A stretch of 64,000 bases of DNA from Vespula vulgaris (taxonomy: Eukaryota; Arthropoda; Insecta; Hymenoptera; Vespidae): NCBI RefSeq assembly GCF_905475345.1, contig NC_066595.1, positions 5,971,001-6,035,000 on the forward strand, in the 5' to 3' direction. The stretch's first letter is position 1, and every line of letters starts with the position of its first letter. The notes beneath the pieces were generated by a model that saw only the letters and a list, made by a program, of their open reading frames with translations, was not told where the DNA came from and did not search any database. Shown here in pieces: positions 40,369-52,513 of the stretch. A program made the translations under genes and the position numbers.

Positions 40369-42845
40369 GTCTCTCTCTCTCTTTCTCTCCATCTTTCGAG
40401 TACTCTTCGTGCCACTCGCTATTCCAGTACAGACGCATAATAAGTCGCAGCGAAAGAGATACAAAGGGGATACACGTTTGCGCGAAGAAAGCGTAGGTGA
40501 GAAAGAAAGAAGGAAGAGAGTTAAGTTCGACCAGGTGAGAGAGAAAGAGAGAGAGAGAGAGAGAAAACCATCGAGTAGTTGTCGGTTGCTCATCGGTCTG
40601 GTTACGTCTCTGGGAAAGTCTGCAACTCTCGAGGTGGTAATAAATCTTTGGCACGCTCGGTACTGAAGAAGAAAGAAAGCGATAGAAAGAGAGAGAAAGA
40701 GAGAGAAAAGGAGAGGAGAAAAAAAGAGAGAGAAGGACCGTTCGCTTTATGACAATGTGTTACTACCAGTCTCAAACACAAACGAAGAACGAGTGTCTTC
40801 TCCTCGTAGTGTATTACATCTTCGAGACAATCGTGAGCCTCTCCGACGAGCCGGTGTACTCTACTCTCGCGGATGATGAAAGGTGCAGATCGGTTGGCGA
40901 CCAAGCCGAGCAACCAAGCACAGTGATGATATAAATATGGATAGGGTACATTGTTAGCCGCTCTACGAGAGATTATTCTTTGAAGCGTTTAGCCTCGGGA
41001 CCTGCTTCTCCTTCCAGCGAATCTAGGAAAGGTTATAATCGCTTAACCCGAGACGCAACCCGGAGGGTTCGGTGCCAAGAAGGCTCGAGGTATCCACTTT
41101 TCTTCCTCTCCTTCTTCTTCATCTTGATCTTCTTCTTCTTCTTCTTCTTCTTCTTCTTCTTTAGTGAGTAGGTACCGTTCATCGAGGTCGAGTCGAGCAA
41201 GGAGAACCGGAACGGTAACGCTGTGCTAGGTGACGTTATTAATTGTTTAATGGAGAACAGCCAAGAAGACTAAGAAAAGAAAAAGATAAGGAGAAAGAGA
41301 AAGAAAGAGAAAGACTCCTCGTCCAGTCTCGACGATCTTCGTGGTCCCCGTTCATGGAGAGGGAGCGGTCCCTCGTGGATTAATTATCATTACCCTCGTA
41401 CGTGGAACAAGATTGTACTCCGAGCTAGCCTCGCCTTCGACGCGATTGGCTACCGCGCCTGGTGTCACGACCCACTTTTGTTCCTCCTCGTGTATTATAC
41501 TGCGAGAGCGAGAGAGAGAGAGAGAGGAGAGATAGAAAGAGAAAGAGAAAGAAGAAACGAAGGAGATAAAGGCGGTGCACGAACGTGAGAGAAAGAGAGA
41601 CAGAGAAGAGGAGAGTCTACGAGGTTGCTTTTTTACCGAACGATAGTTAGTTACCCCGCTGCGCGAGAATCCTTTAATCATACCTGGAACTGCAAAACGA
41701 GCGTGCCGAGGCTAATATGTGCTGGCTCTTCTTATAAGGCTTGTCGAGACGTCGTGCGTATCATTGACCCCGGTTTATACATCAACACTTTTGTGAATCG
41801 ATTAATTTTTACTCCGACAAGTTTGTTTGTTAAACGTTTCAAAATTGTATACCCTATCAAGTACGTTTCAACTTCTGGAACGAAACTTATCGTCGGGATC
41901 AAGCTCAAACGGAGAAAGAATTCTTCTCTCGTTGGATAAATAGAATGGAGAGAAATCTGAGAATAGTGGAGGGACGAGAAATCGACGACCGGGCGATTAG
42001 CGTAGACACCCCTCTAACCGAGCTAACGTAACGCAAGTCGGCAAGTTCGCCTTTAGCATCGACGTCTTCTTGTCTCGAACGGATCAGAGTTACTCTCCGA
42101 GACTCGTCCTGGCATCCTCTTGGTCTAACTCGGTGGCTTACCGCCTACCTCGAGTCTTACCACGTCTCTCTCTCTTTCTCTTTTTCTCTCTTTCTCTTTC
42201 TGTCTATCGGCCTCGTTCTCTGTCCTTCTCCCTTTTATTCGAGCCGAGCAGCTAACGATGCCCATTAGAGCACGAGAGGAGTCCGAGTCTCCTTCCTGAC
42301 TAATCGCAATGCCCCACGACTCCATAGCTCATGCAGATCGGCTATTCGTCTTGCGGTATCCTCCAGTTTGTCAGCCGAATCGATTCGATAAAGATACCAG
42401 CTGTCTATGACTATGTCCGCCTTTGGAAGAGTTGCCCTTTTCGAAGCCGCCGCTTCGTCGTCCTCGTGAACGCGACAGGGAAAAGGGACTCGTTGGTAGG
42501 ATACTCTTCTACTATTGCTTCGTATACTCTGAGTTCGCCAATAGAGGAACATAAGAACCCCTTTAAAGGTATCGAACGTTCGTTTACCACATTTCCAACG
42601 CGTCACGGTCTCGTCGTCCTCTCGACCCTCCTCTTCTCCTTCTCTTAGTCCTCCACCTCCACCTCCTCCTCCTCCTCCTCCTCCTTCTCGTCCATTTCTT
42701 CCTCCTTCTCAACCTCCCCCTCTTCCTTCACTATCTCCACCTCCTTCTTCTACTCCTCTTCGTCTCTCTTTGCAGATCGATCGGCTTCTAACGAGACGAT
42801 GATGGAAGTCAAAGTCCAGGCCGATGCACGAGAAAGCCTCTCTCT

Positions 42846-42880
<35 letters not shown>

Positions 42881-43055
42881 TCTTTTTCTATCTATCATCT
42901 TGCTTCCTCTACGACGAAGAAACGCTGCAAATCCGTCGGTCCAAGTCCCCCGAGCGAACAGGAAGGTAACGCCAGTCGATTGTGCTTGGCACCGTTTAAA
43001 TAATGGCGAAATCGTCAACGAAAGAGAACATTCTCCTTTTTTTTCTTTCTATCTC

Positions 43056-43096
<41 letters not shown>

Positions 43097-44952
43097 CCTT
43101 CCCTCTCTCTTTCCTTTACTCGCTCCTCGAACAAGCAGAAAGAAGTCGCTGACTAACGACGACGATTTGATGGACATTATGGGGTTTCGCGTATGGCATA
43201 ACGAGATGTTCTTATGTTGTTTCCTTATACGTGCGTCGATAATAGACGAGAATCCTTCATAAACGGTGAATTTAAATTGCTAATCGAGGATGCAGAAACG
43301 TGTTACGATGTTACACGCGCGATGGAGTAACGATGATTCCATCTAGACGTCCAATGGGAGACGGACGATGGTCTTTTAGAAAACTAAAGCTTTTAATTGG
43401 AGACTAGACGCTTTCACTTATCTATTCGTCGTGGCTAGGGAATTGTCTATCACTGTCAGGCAATATTTAATTAAATTAACGATTAACAATTATAATATCA
43501 ACATTTTTAATCATCAATCGCTATTTTCCGATCGAATTAAATATTCAGTTGGATCGAGTTAAATATCAAGTTGGATTTATAAAGGAACCATTAAAGTTCT
43601 TATTATCGTGCCAGTAATATCGTGTACCTATACATTTTATGACGTTGTTATTTTTTTGTTGTCATTGAAACGTTAATCAAAATGATAAATAAGGTCGAAA
43701 TGTTTCTACGAAACAATTCGTTAATGTTTACATCTATTTTTCTTAATAAAACGATGCAGTGATTGATTTTGTGTTTACGTATTGAATGACGACAACGAAT
43801 GAGTGTTTTTACGAATAAAACTAAAAATAAGGATCTAAGAAAAAATGTATAGTGTCTTGATCGAGTTTTTAACTTTTTCGAGAAAAGGAATCATCAATAA
43901 AGCGTTATCGAACGAGGAAAATCGAACGAGAATAACGTGTCTGAAACGAGAGTGCAGATATTTTCTTCCCGTAGGAGGAAAAGGAGAACGTTTCGTGCCG
44001 AGAGAATAATCTTTCAGTGTTGGCAAAAGAAGAAGAAGAAGAAGAAGAAGAAGCAGAAGAAAAAGAAGAAGAAGAAGAAGAAGAAGAAGTAGAAGAAGAA
44101 GACCAAGAAGAAGAAGAAGAGCGATGACGTAAGTTCTAGCAACCTAGATCTGTCAACGAGGAAGGATCACGGATGACCTCGCACACCGAGGAATATCGAA
44201 AATGGAAAGAGAACGAAGTTCGAAGTTACTATCTCGCGATTTACAACGAACGAAATAGATCGATCTAACCGAGAAATCAGTCATATTTCGATATTAATCG
44301 TGATGAAATAAATTCTTTTTTCATTTTCGTTATATATATAACTTGTAAATAATCGTACAACGAGCAAGTAGTGAATTCGTAAGAAATAAATAATATATAT
44401 CAAGAGGGAAGGATAAATGATGATTTTGTTTATGGTGTCATCATCGCGTTATATTATCTAGGTGTATGAGAGAGTTCGTCAAGATATTTTTCTAACTCCC
44501 ATTTTGTTGGCTGTCTCGAAGCGAATCGAATTAAAGAACGGTGCACGATTCTCTTCCCTCAAATCGATATTCGATAGGTCGGAGCTCGAGATTGCGCAAT
44601 TAAATAGTTTCGTAATGGCATGGATGGCAATACTCTGGTCTTTTACTCTATCGCGGTGACTTCTCAAAAGACGTGGCGCGAAACATCTTGAGGAAAGAGA
44701 TGAAGAGAAATAGAGAGAAAGAGAAAGACCACCGGTGCAGTTGATCGTCGCACGTCGTTTCACGATTCCAGGCCTCATCTTCGCGCAATCATCTCCTCAA
44801 AGCGGTACGTGCGCCGCGCCAGCTTTCGTAATCATCCTTAAATGATAACGAGATACGTGTGTAGAGACGGCCGAGTGTAACTTGCTCCGTGGAAAATAGC
44901 AAAAAGGATGCGTGTGCCGCTTCATCTCCAGTATGTGTGTGTCTGTGTGTGT

Positions 44953-45005
<53 letters not shown>

Positions 45006-46096
45006 AAGAAGACAGAATATGATATTTGTCTCTCCGTGAAAGATAGACGGAAAGAGAATTCAACGTTGGTGGTGGTGCATTACCTTGGCGATGGGTAAAC
45101 ATCGTCCTTTTAAGGATTCATTATACCGTTCGTATCCTTCGACATGGATCTATTTTCACATTTTTCACATTTTTTCATCCTCACGAGAATGATACAAGCA
45201 AGGTCCTTTTTTCTATTTTGTTTTGGTTTGTTTCGTTTCTATTTTCTTTGAAATTTCTTTATCCGCATCGCGAGGGATCAATATCTTGCATTTCGATCGA
45301 GCTGTCATACTCGCGTCACGATTGTAATTAATCGTACGGAGAATAATCCAATGTTTCGAGAATTCGCTGAACGTGAATAATCTTATCGAATTTTTGAGAG
45401 TAAAAGAAACGGACGACGAATAATTGTAAAAGCTTTGCGCGATGATATTCATAACAGCGGCTACGTAATGATGGCGGACGCGTAAAATCAAACCAGTCTC
45501 GAGGTGAACCTGTTGCCGTACGTAACGCCAGGGATACAGAGAATGAGAGAATGAGAAAATGAGAGAGGGAGAATGAGAGAGAGATCGGGAGAACGATAAA
45601 CCCGAAAACGGAGGTGGAATCTTGCCCGCGGTGTAATTAAGCATTGACCTATAACGAGCTATAATTAGTCATAGCCTAACGAGCGCCGTATAGGTTCGAT
45701 CGATAGAATCACCGCAGATACGAAGACACCCACGCTGATCTTCCGTTTCTAATCCTGATCGTCTCTTTACGTGCGATTTAATAAACCACGATTTAATCCG
45801 ATCAATCACGAATAATCAGAAAAGAATTGGAATCGTTAAGTATTTATAAAATGTCTCTCTTTCTCTTTCTCTCGATAGGGACAATCTCGAACGAGAGTCT
45901 TAAAGTACAGGATGACGTTCGATCGATCGAATAAATTCCATTTAAGTAAAGAAAAGATCGATAAGGTTTAAACTCTTAGGAAAAGTTCGGCCCTTTTTGA
46001 AATTATCCAACTCGGACGACAAAGTCCAGTCAATTGCTTTTCTAAATGTCGACATTTAGAATCGAAGTTAGAACCGGAAGAAGCATATATATATAT

Positions 46097-46154
<58 letters not shown>

Positions 46155-46573
46155 GATTGAACGACACGACGACGTTTCTAAAGAAGGATAACGAGAATTA
46201 CCACTAAAGACGCCAAGGCGGAGACGATCAAACGGATCGTATAACATCCTCCATGGTTGCTCGATAAAATCGTCGTTAACGTGTCTCTCTCGTATATGGC
46301 ACGATAGCTCGCTCTTTTCCTTTTCGTCACGTCACAATGTCCATGAGATAGTACGTATTTATATAGCGTATACAAGACTCCAATTGGCCTCCTCGACGTA
46401 GCTTATCCACGATACGGCTCGGATATATCGATGTCCGGCGACGATCTTCGTCGAGTGTACGCCGAAGCGACGTACGTACGTCCGATCGCGTTCCACGATA
46501 GTAAGAACACGAAAAGGATAGGAAAAATAAAAAATAAAGGAAAAAAAAAAAAGAAAAGAAAAAAAACAAGAAA

Positions 46574-46639
<66 letters not shown>

Positions 46640-49600
46640 GCAAGAAAAAACCGCAGAAACTATGACGATTAGAGAACGATACCATCGCAGAAAAGGGATC
46701 CTACACGTTCCGTTAATAGGTAGACAAGATAACGAGGATGGGAGATCGTTCGATGTTTTTCCAACTACCTTCGACCCTTTCGCTAACACCAATGCCATCA
46801 AGACTGCCATCACGACATCTATATAGATACAGGTATATAGCTATGCACCTAGATATATGCGTATCTTTGTATACGTGTGTGTCTGTGTCTACGTGTATAT
46901 ACGTCGAAGCTCGATAGAGATCGCGTTATCGCGTCTAGAAAACGTCGACTTCTTTATATCGTTCCCCTTCATACCGTAGATAGGTATATAAAACGTCGTA
47001 TATACCTACGCTTCCTTAATGAATCCTCTCGCTTCGCCTCGATCGTCGTCGATCAAGCCCGCCACCGCGACTCCTGATTATTTCGATTGCGAAAGAAAGT
47101 TATTTCAAAAGGTGGAACGTAAAATAAAGCGATCGGCTATCTCGAATCGCCGCGATAAATCCGTCCGTCCAATCTATCCATCTGTCCGCCGAGATAGATG
47201 TAGCCAAGGCACGCGTGTACATACGTACCTAACGTAGTAGGAACATACGTTCCGTACGCGGGAGAAAGCGTGAGCACGCGCACGTGGCCCGCGTCGGACT
47301 AATTAACGTTCCGGCGATTAGGCGGCACGCCGTTTACCACACGTGTCCGTGTCCGTGTCCGTGTTCGTGTCCGTTACATGTCGATCGTTCGAATCACAGG
47401 GAATCCACGCAAACCATCTCTCTCTCTCTCTCTCTCTCTTTCTCTTTCTCTCTGTCTCTCAGTCATTTTTCACGCAAGTCGTTCTTTCGACGCAGTTCCG
47501 AACGATAACACAACGACTTTCTAACTTGTGATTTGCATGCGGGCCCGAGGCAACTCGAATCGGCTTATCGACTGTTCGATAAAGACGTATATATATATAT
47601 TTGTGTGTATGTCCCGTGATACAAGATTAAATATCGACCTACTCTACGTGCCTTTGTGAAGTTTTCTCTTCTTTTATTTTCTTCTTCTTTTCTTCTTTTG
47701 ACTTTTTCTTTTCTCTATTTTTCCTTTTTTTTATCCGCGAAACATGCGGAACTCGCTTCGATCGAGCTTTACTAACGACATGTTGTACTTACACGGAAAG
47801 ATTCTGGAATGTTAAGAACGAGCTGAAATATGAATTATGAATTGTGAAATGTCGCTTGCAATTTATTGCATTTTATAAGAATGTTATTGTTTATTTATTT
47901 ATCATTTTAATCATATCCGTAAGGATGTTTTAATAGTATCGTTATCGGTGTCTGTGAATTAGTTCATTACTTTTTCTTTTCTTTTCTTTCTTTCTTTCTT
48001 TCTTTTCTGAAATTATCTCTTTTATCGCATTAGAATTGTATCGTCTGAATTTAGATAATCTTTTCTTACGATCGAAAGGTTTGCTTTAATCATATTGCTT
48101 GTAACGTCGAAAAGCTTTTTGTTTTTCGTTCTCTCTTTTCTATCTTCAGTATTCATATATGAGATCTTCGCCTTGTAGAATTATTTCCATAAAAGAAATT
48201 AAATAAAACCAAAAACAGAAAGAGAGAAAAAACTAAATGAAATACGTTCGTCGGTTCGTTTGCTCGTCGATCGATTAATTCTTCCGATATAAGAGAAAGA
48301 AATAATTTTATAAGAGAACGATTCAATCGAGTAAATTATAATAATACGAAAATTCATAGTGACTCTAATTGGATAGAATAATTACCTGTATAATCGATAT
48401 CACGATACTAATTAGTCAAGAAGTAGGTACTAGGTAGTACGGCGATGATTAAACGATTCGAGTATTTTCATAATGCGTATCGATTTCGATCGCTCGTTCA
48501 CGATAATTACCAGGGAGCGAGTTCGTGCGAGAAGAGAGACAGACATTGGGCAACCAAGAGTCATCCGATATACCTAAACATACTCTACCAAATGAATAAG
48601 AACTCGAGATCTCTGGAATTAAACCCGGAATCGTTTAAATTATCGATCTGATTTCCATCTATCATTAAAAAGGAAGAGTAAACATAAGAAAAGAGAGAGA
48701 GAAGCAATTATTTCCACAATCATTCCTCCAGTACGAAAAAAGAAATTTTGCAAAATGCCTTATCAAACTTAATATAAAATACAATTGACACCGGCACATA
48801 GTCAACAAATCTCATAACTACGACGACCAAACGTTAAAACAATGAGAAAGAAAAGGAGATTAAAAAGAGAGAAAGAGAGAGAACAAATGATTTCCTTAAC
48901 AGTCATTCTAGTACGAGAAGAAAAAAAAAGGATTACGATATACCGTAGTCGAATTTGTATTAATAAAAAATACATTTGAGATCAATACGTAATTAACAAA
49001 CCTCGTTACTACGACAACGTTAAGACGAAGAGAAAGAAAAGTAGATAAAAAATACAGAAAAAAAGAAAATCTCTCTCTTTCTTTCTCCGAAACGATTCCA
49101 GCTCTCCTTCGCATTAGCATCGTCCGACATGGCAGACCTCTCGCCTGCCATAAAGCAGAGTACCGATATGCTCGATGGATATTATCGCCTATTAATGATT
49201 AATTGACCGCTGCTGGCAGGCGCCTACGTGTGTTCCGACTGAAAGAGAGGTGCTACACACCGCGTTAACTCCGCACCGAACGAGAGGTCGTACCGGGGTT
49301 AGATCATGCTTTGCGCGGCGAATCGTTAGAAAGTCTTCCTATCGAAGTAGTGGGAGATAGAAAGAGAAAGAGCTAGTCTGCGTAGTAAGTCGCTCGGAAA
49401 AGATCCATCCATCGACGATGGTTCGTCTCGATTACGAAGGAATCGCTGCACCATCGAGTTCGCTCGATCTCTTTTCTTCGAGCTCGTGAAAAGGATTTGG
49501 TCTGGTCTCTTTTTCTTTCTCTTTCTCTTTCTCTTTCTATCTGTCTATCTCTCCGTCTCTTTTTCTTCGCCATTAATGCCTCGGAAAAGTCTTACGTAAG

Positions 49601-51779
49601 ACCCTTTACGTAGATTCCGTCGTTGTACCTCTCGTTTTGCGATATCTGGTGCAATGTATAGATTAACGCTCTTTATCCCTTACATGTCGTTCACCAAAAA
49701 GGGAAACACGATATAAGTCTCTTAGAGATTCCCTCCTACGTAAATAGAAGTTAAGATTCTGTAACGTGTTCTAAACGTGTCGCATTTAGCAAGTGAAATT
49801 CCCGTTCCCGTGGAATTTATCGAAAGCTTCATCATCGTGCGACGAACTCCGAACGACCTTTCTTCTTCTCTCGTAACGCGTAACTCGGAAGACGAAGGAA
49901 CGATGCTTTTAATCATCCAAGAGAGAATGGAATTTCTATGGTTCATGGAGATGGTGTTCGATCTTTCAATCAAATCGTTATTTTGTAATCTCTCTCTCTC
50001 TCTTTCTCTCTCTTTCGAAAAATAATCAAGTTTGTGGTATTTGGACTCTATTATTTGGAGAAATATTTTTTTCTAACCAAGGACGTTCTTCGAGTTGATC
50101 TTGATGGAACAGGAAGAAGAAGAAGAAGAAGAAGAAGAAGAAGAAGAAGAAGAAGAAGAAGAAGAAGAAGAAGAAGAAGATGAAAAAGAAAAGAAAAAGA
50201 AGAAGAAGAAGAAGAAGAAGAAGAAGAGTAAGAAGGTACCGGTTCGATGTCGCTGCGGATTTTTCCACGATAACGTTCGAACGACGTGACGAGGGACTTC
50301 GGAGGGTCGTTAAAGGCCCGTTAAAATTAGAAAGACGTTACGTATCCCTCGATCTTTTCCCTCTTGCTCGAGAGCGTTCAAGACATTATCTACTCTACCT
50401 CTTTTTATCCTTCTTCCATCCTCCTCCTTTCTTTTACGGGTTTCCCGTGTGACCCCTTCGAGTACCCCGATAGAAAGAGCAGGAGGTTGAAGAAGAGAAG
50501 AAGAAGGAGGAAGGTTCACAGAGAGACGGGAGACAAAGTCAAAGAACGGTGATCTCTGAATAGACAAGGACGAGAGGAAAAAGACCGATAAAAGAGGCCA
50601 ACCAAGCCAGAGGATCGAGAAGCTTGCAGGAGAGAAGGCCACGCGTGCGTGGGACGTCAGAGGACACGAAAGAAGACACGAGACGGCTATCCTCGTGTAA
50701 GCTTCGCCATCACGGAAGATCTCAATGTGTGTGCGTGTGTGTGTGTGTGTTCTCTCGAAGAGACCGATCCACATTCATGACTTTCTAACGATCTTAGAGA
50801 ACGTGCCACAACGATATAGTGTATACCTAGTACCGTACAAAGGAGATACTTAGACGCATACGTACATTTATATTTGTGTGTATCTCTCTACGTGTCTCTA
50901 CTATACACGATTCGCTTTTCAAATCGCACCACCTTATTACTCTCTTTCTTCCTTTTTTTCTCTCTCTCTTTTCTTTTCTTTTTCTTTTTTCTTTCTTCTT
51001 TTTCTTTCCTTTCCTTTCCTTTCCTTTTTTGTGTTCTTTAGAAAGACAGAGACAAAAAGATCGAAGCCGACGCGTTGCCTCGACGTTTTACTCGTGAATT
51101 ACGCCTACGCGTTTATCGCCCTCTTTTCTTCGTTAGTTAGCTCGTGAGTTTTACGTCGAGATTTTACTTTTACTTTTCCCTCCCTACTCCTTGCGTCATC
51201 CGATCGTCTTAGAGCGAATACGAATGGAAAGATAGTAAAAGGAAGAGAAGACGCGCACGCCATACAACCTGGCATAGAGTCGCTAGATCACCGAGAAAAT
51301 GAGAAGGTATCCGGTAACCTGATGTCGGATCGATAGATTAGTTTCTCTTAAGCGGCTGTTATTAGTCTGCTAAGATTCATTCCCGCAGATAAGTATCCGC
51401 GCGCATCTCGCTACTGCTCGCTTACCTCTTCGAATGTAAGTAAGGAAAGGTTCCCGATGATTATTAACGATCACGGCGATGTCGACGACCGAGTTCTAAC
51501 GCTTCCTCGTATTTCTATCGCAAGGTCAAACCTTGGAGGAATTATTGTGAAAATTTATTCCGTCGAACGATCGACTGAATATATCGATGCGTGACCAATC
51601 CAAGATGGACAAATTTTAATAATTAACAGAGAAGGTCTACATCAAAATTCGTATCTCGATTTTTATCGCCTTTGAAACATTTCCTACTTTTTCTTACTTC
51701 CTATATCTGAAGCAATCCTAAGATCGTCGTGTAATTGCAAAATGCGTAAAAACAATTTTAATCGCATACCCGCACACAC

Positions 51780-51819
<40 letters not shown>

Positions 51820-52018
51820 GCAGCAGAATGGAAAGTAACGATTCCGCAAAAAAGTAAAAAAGTGAAAGAAAAAAAGGAAAAAGAGAACGCAAAAAAAAAG
51901 AAAGATAGAATGATAACAAAAAATCAGAAAAATCATGATGCAACGAGCGTAGGTTTTCTCTCACGAAGGAATCAATTTCAGTTCCCTCATTTAACTTCTC
52001 TTTATCTATCTTTCTTTA

Positions 52019-52052
<34 letters not shown>

Positions 52053-52479
52053 TCCCTCTCTAACGTGAAATACGGCTGCGATACTCGTAGATCTTCATTG
52101 CTCAGTAAATAAATCGTAAGGCATAATCGTTAAGCACCATTTGGTGCGTCATATCGCGGTGCGATATTAATTACCTCCTTTCCCCGCTCACAGTGAGTAT
52201 TTCACGCCACGCGAGTATCCTTCGCGAAAGAAGAGGGCGAACCGACTGCACACACTTCGCTTCGTGCAAATGCAAGCATAAGCACAAGCACTTCGAAGTC
52301 TCGAGAAAGAAGAAGAAGAAGAAGAAGAAGAAGAAGAAGAAGAACCGATAAGGATCGATGCTATAATTCGAGGGAATCTACGTAAAGGATCGTGCTCTCA
52401 CCATCGTCGATCCGTTCCGCGGTATCCTTTTATGGAGATAAGGATCGGTGCCATAATTTCGAGAAGATCCGTCTCACTT

Positions 52480-52513
<34 letters not shown>

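Larger units (their letters stand above)
37001..45000. other. intron segment, repeats and pyrimidine-rich DNA
   Basis: This segment contains a GA run (37209-37250), the 11-bp minisatellite (37781-37840), TCC and TTC triplet runs (37908-37932, 38295-38335, 39948-39995, 41120-41161) and a long TCC/CAC pyrimidine stretch (42646-42770). CT runs lie at 42838-42892 and 43043-43115, and an AAG block at 44025-44121. A - strand frame at 42265-42606 is not repeat-derived but matches nothing I recognise and lacks splice support. Confidence 0.6.

Noticed and set aside
42265..42606. - strand frame of 113 codons with balanced composition
   Set aside because: Looked protein-like (mixed charged and hydrophobic residues), but nothing was recognised and no splice sites in phase with the SAM-gene exons were found.
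47380..47405. TTCGAATC-like tRNA T-arm text
   Set aside because: No matching acceptor, D or anticodon arms nearby. No tRNA could be built here or at other GTTCGA words in the window.
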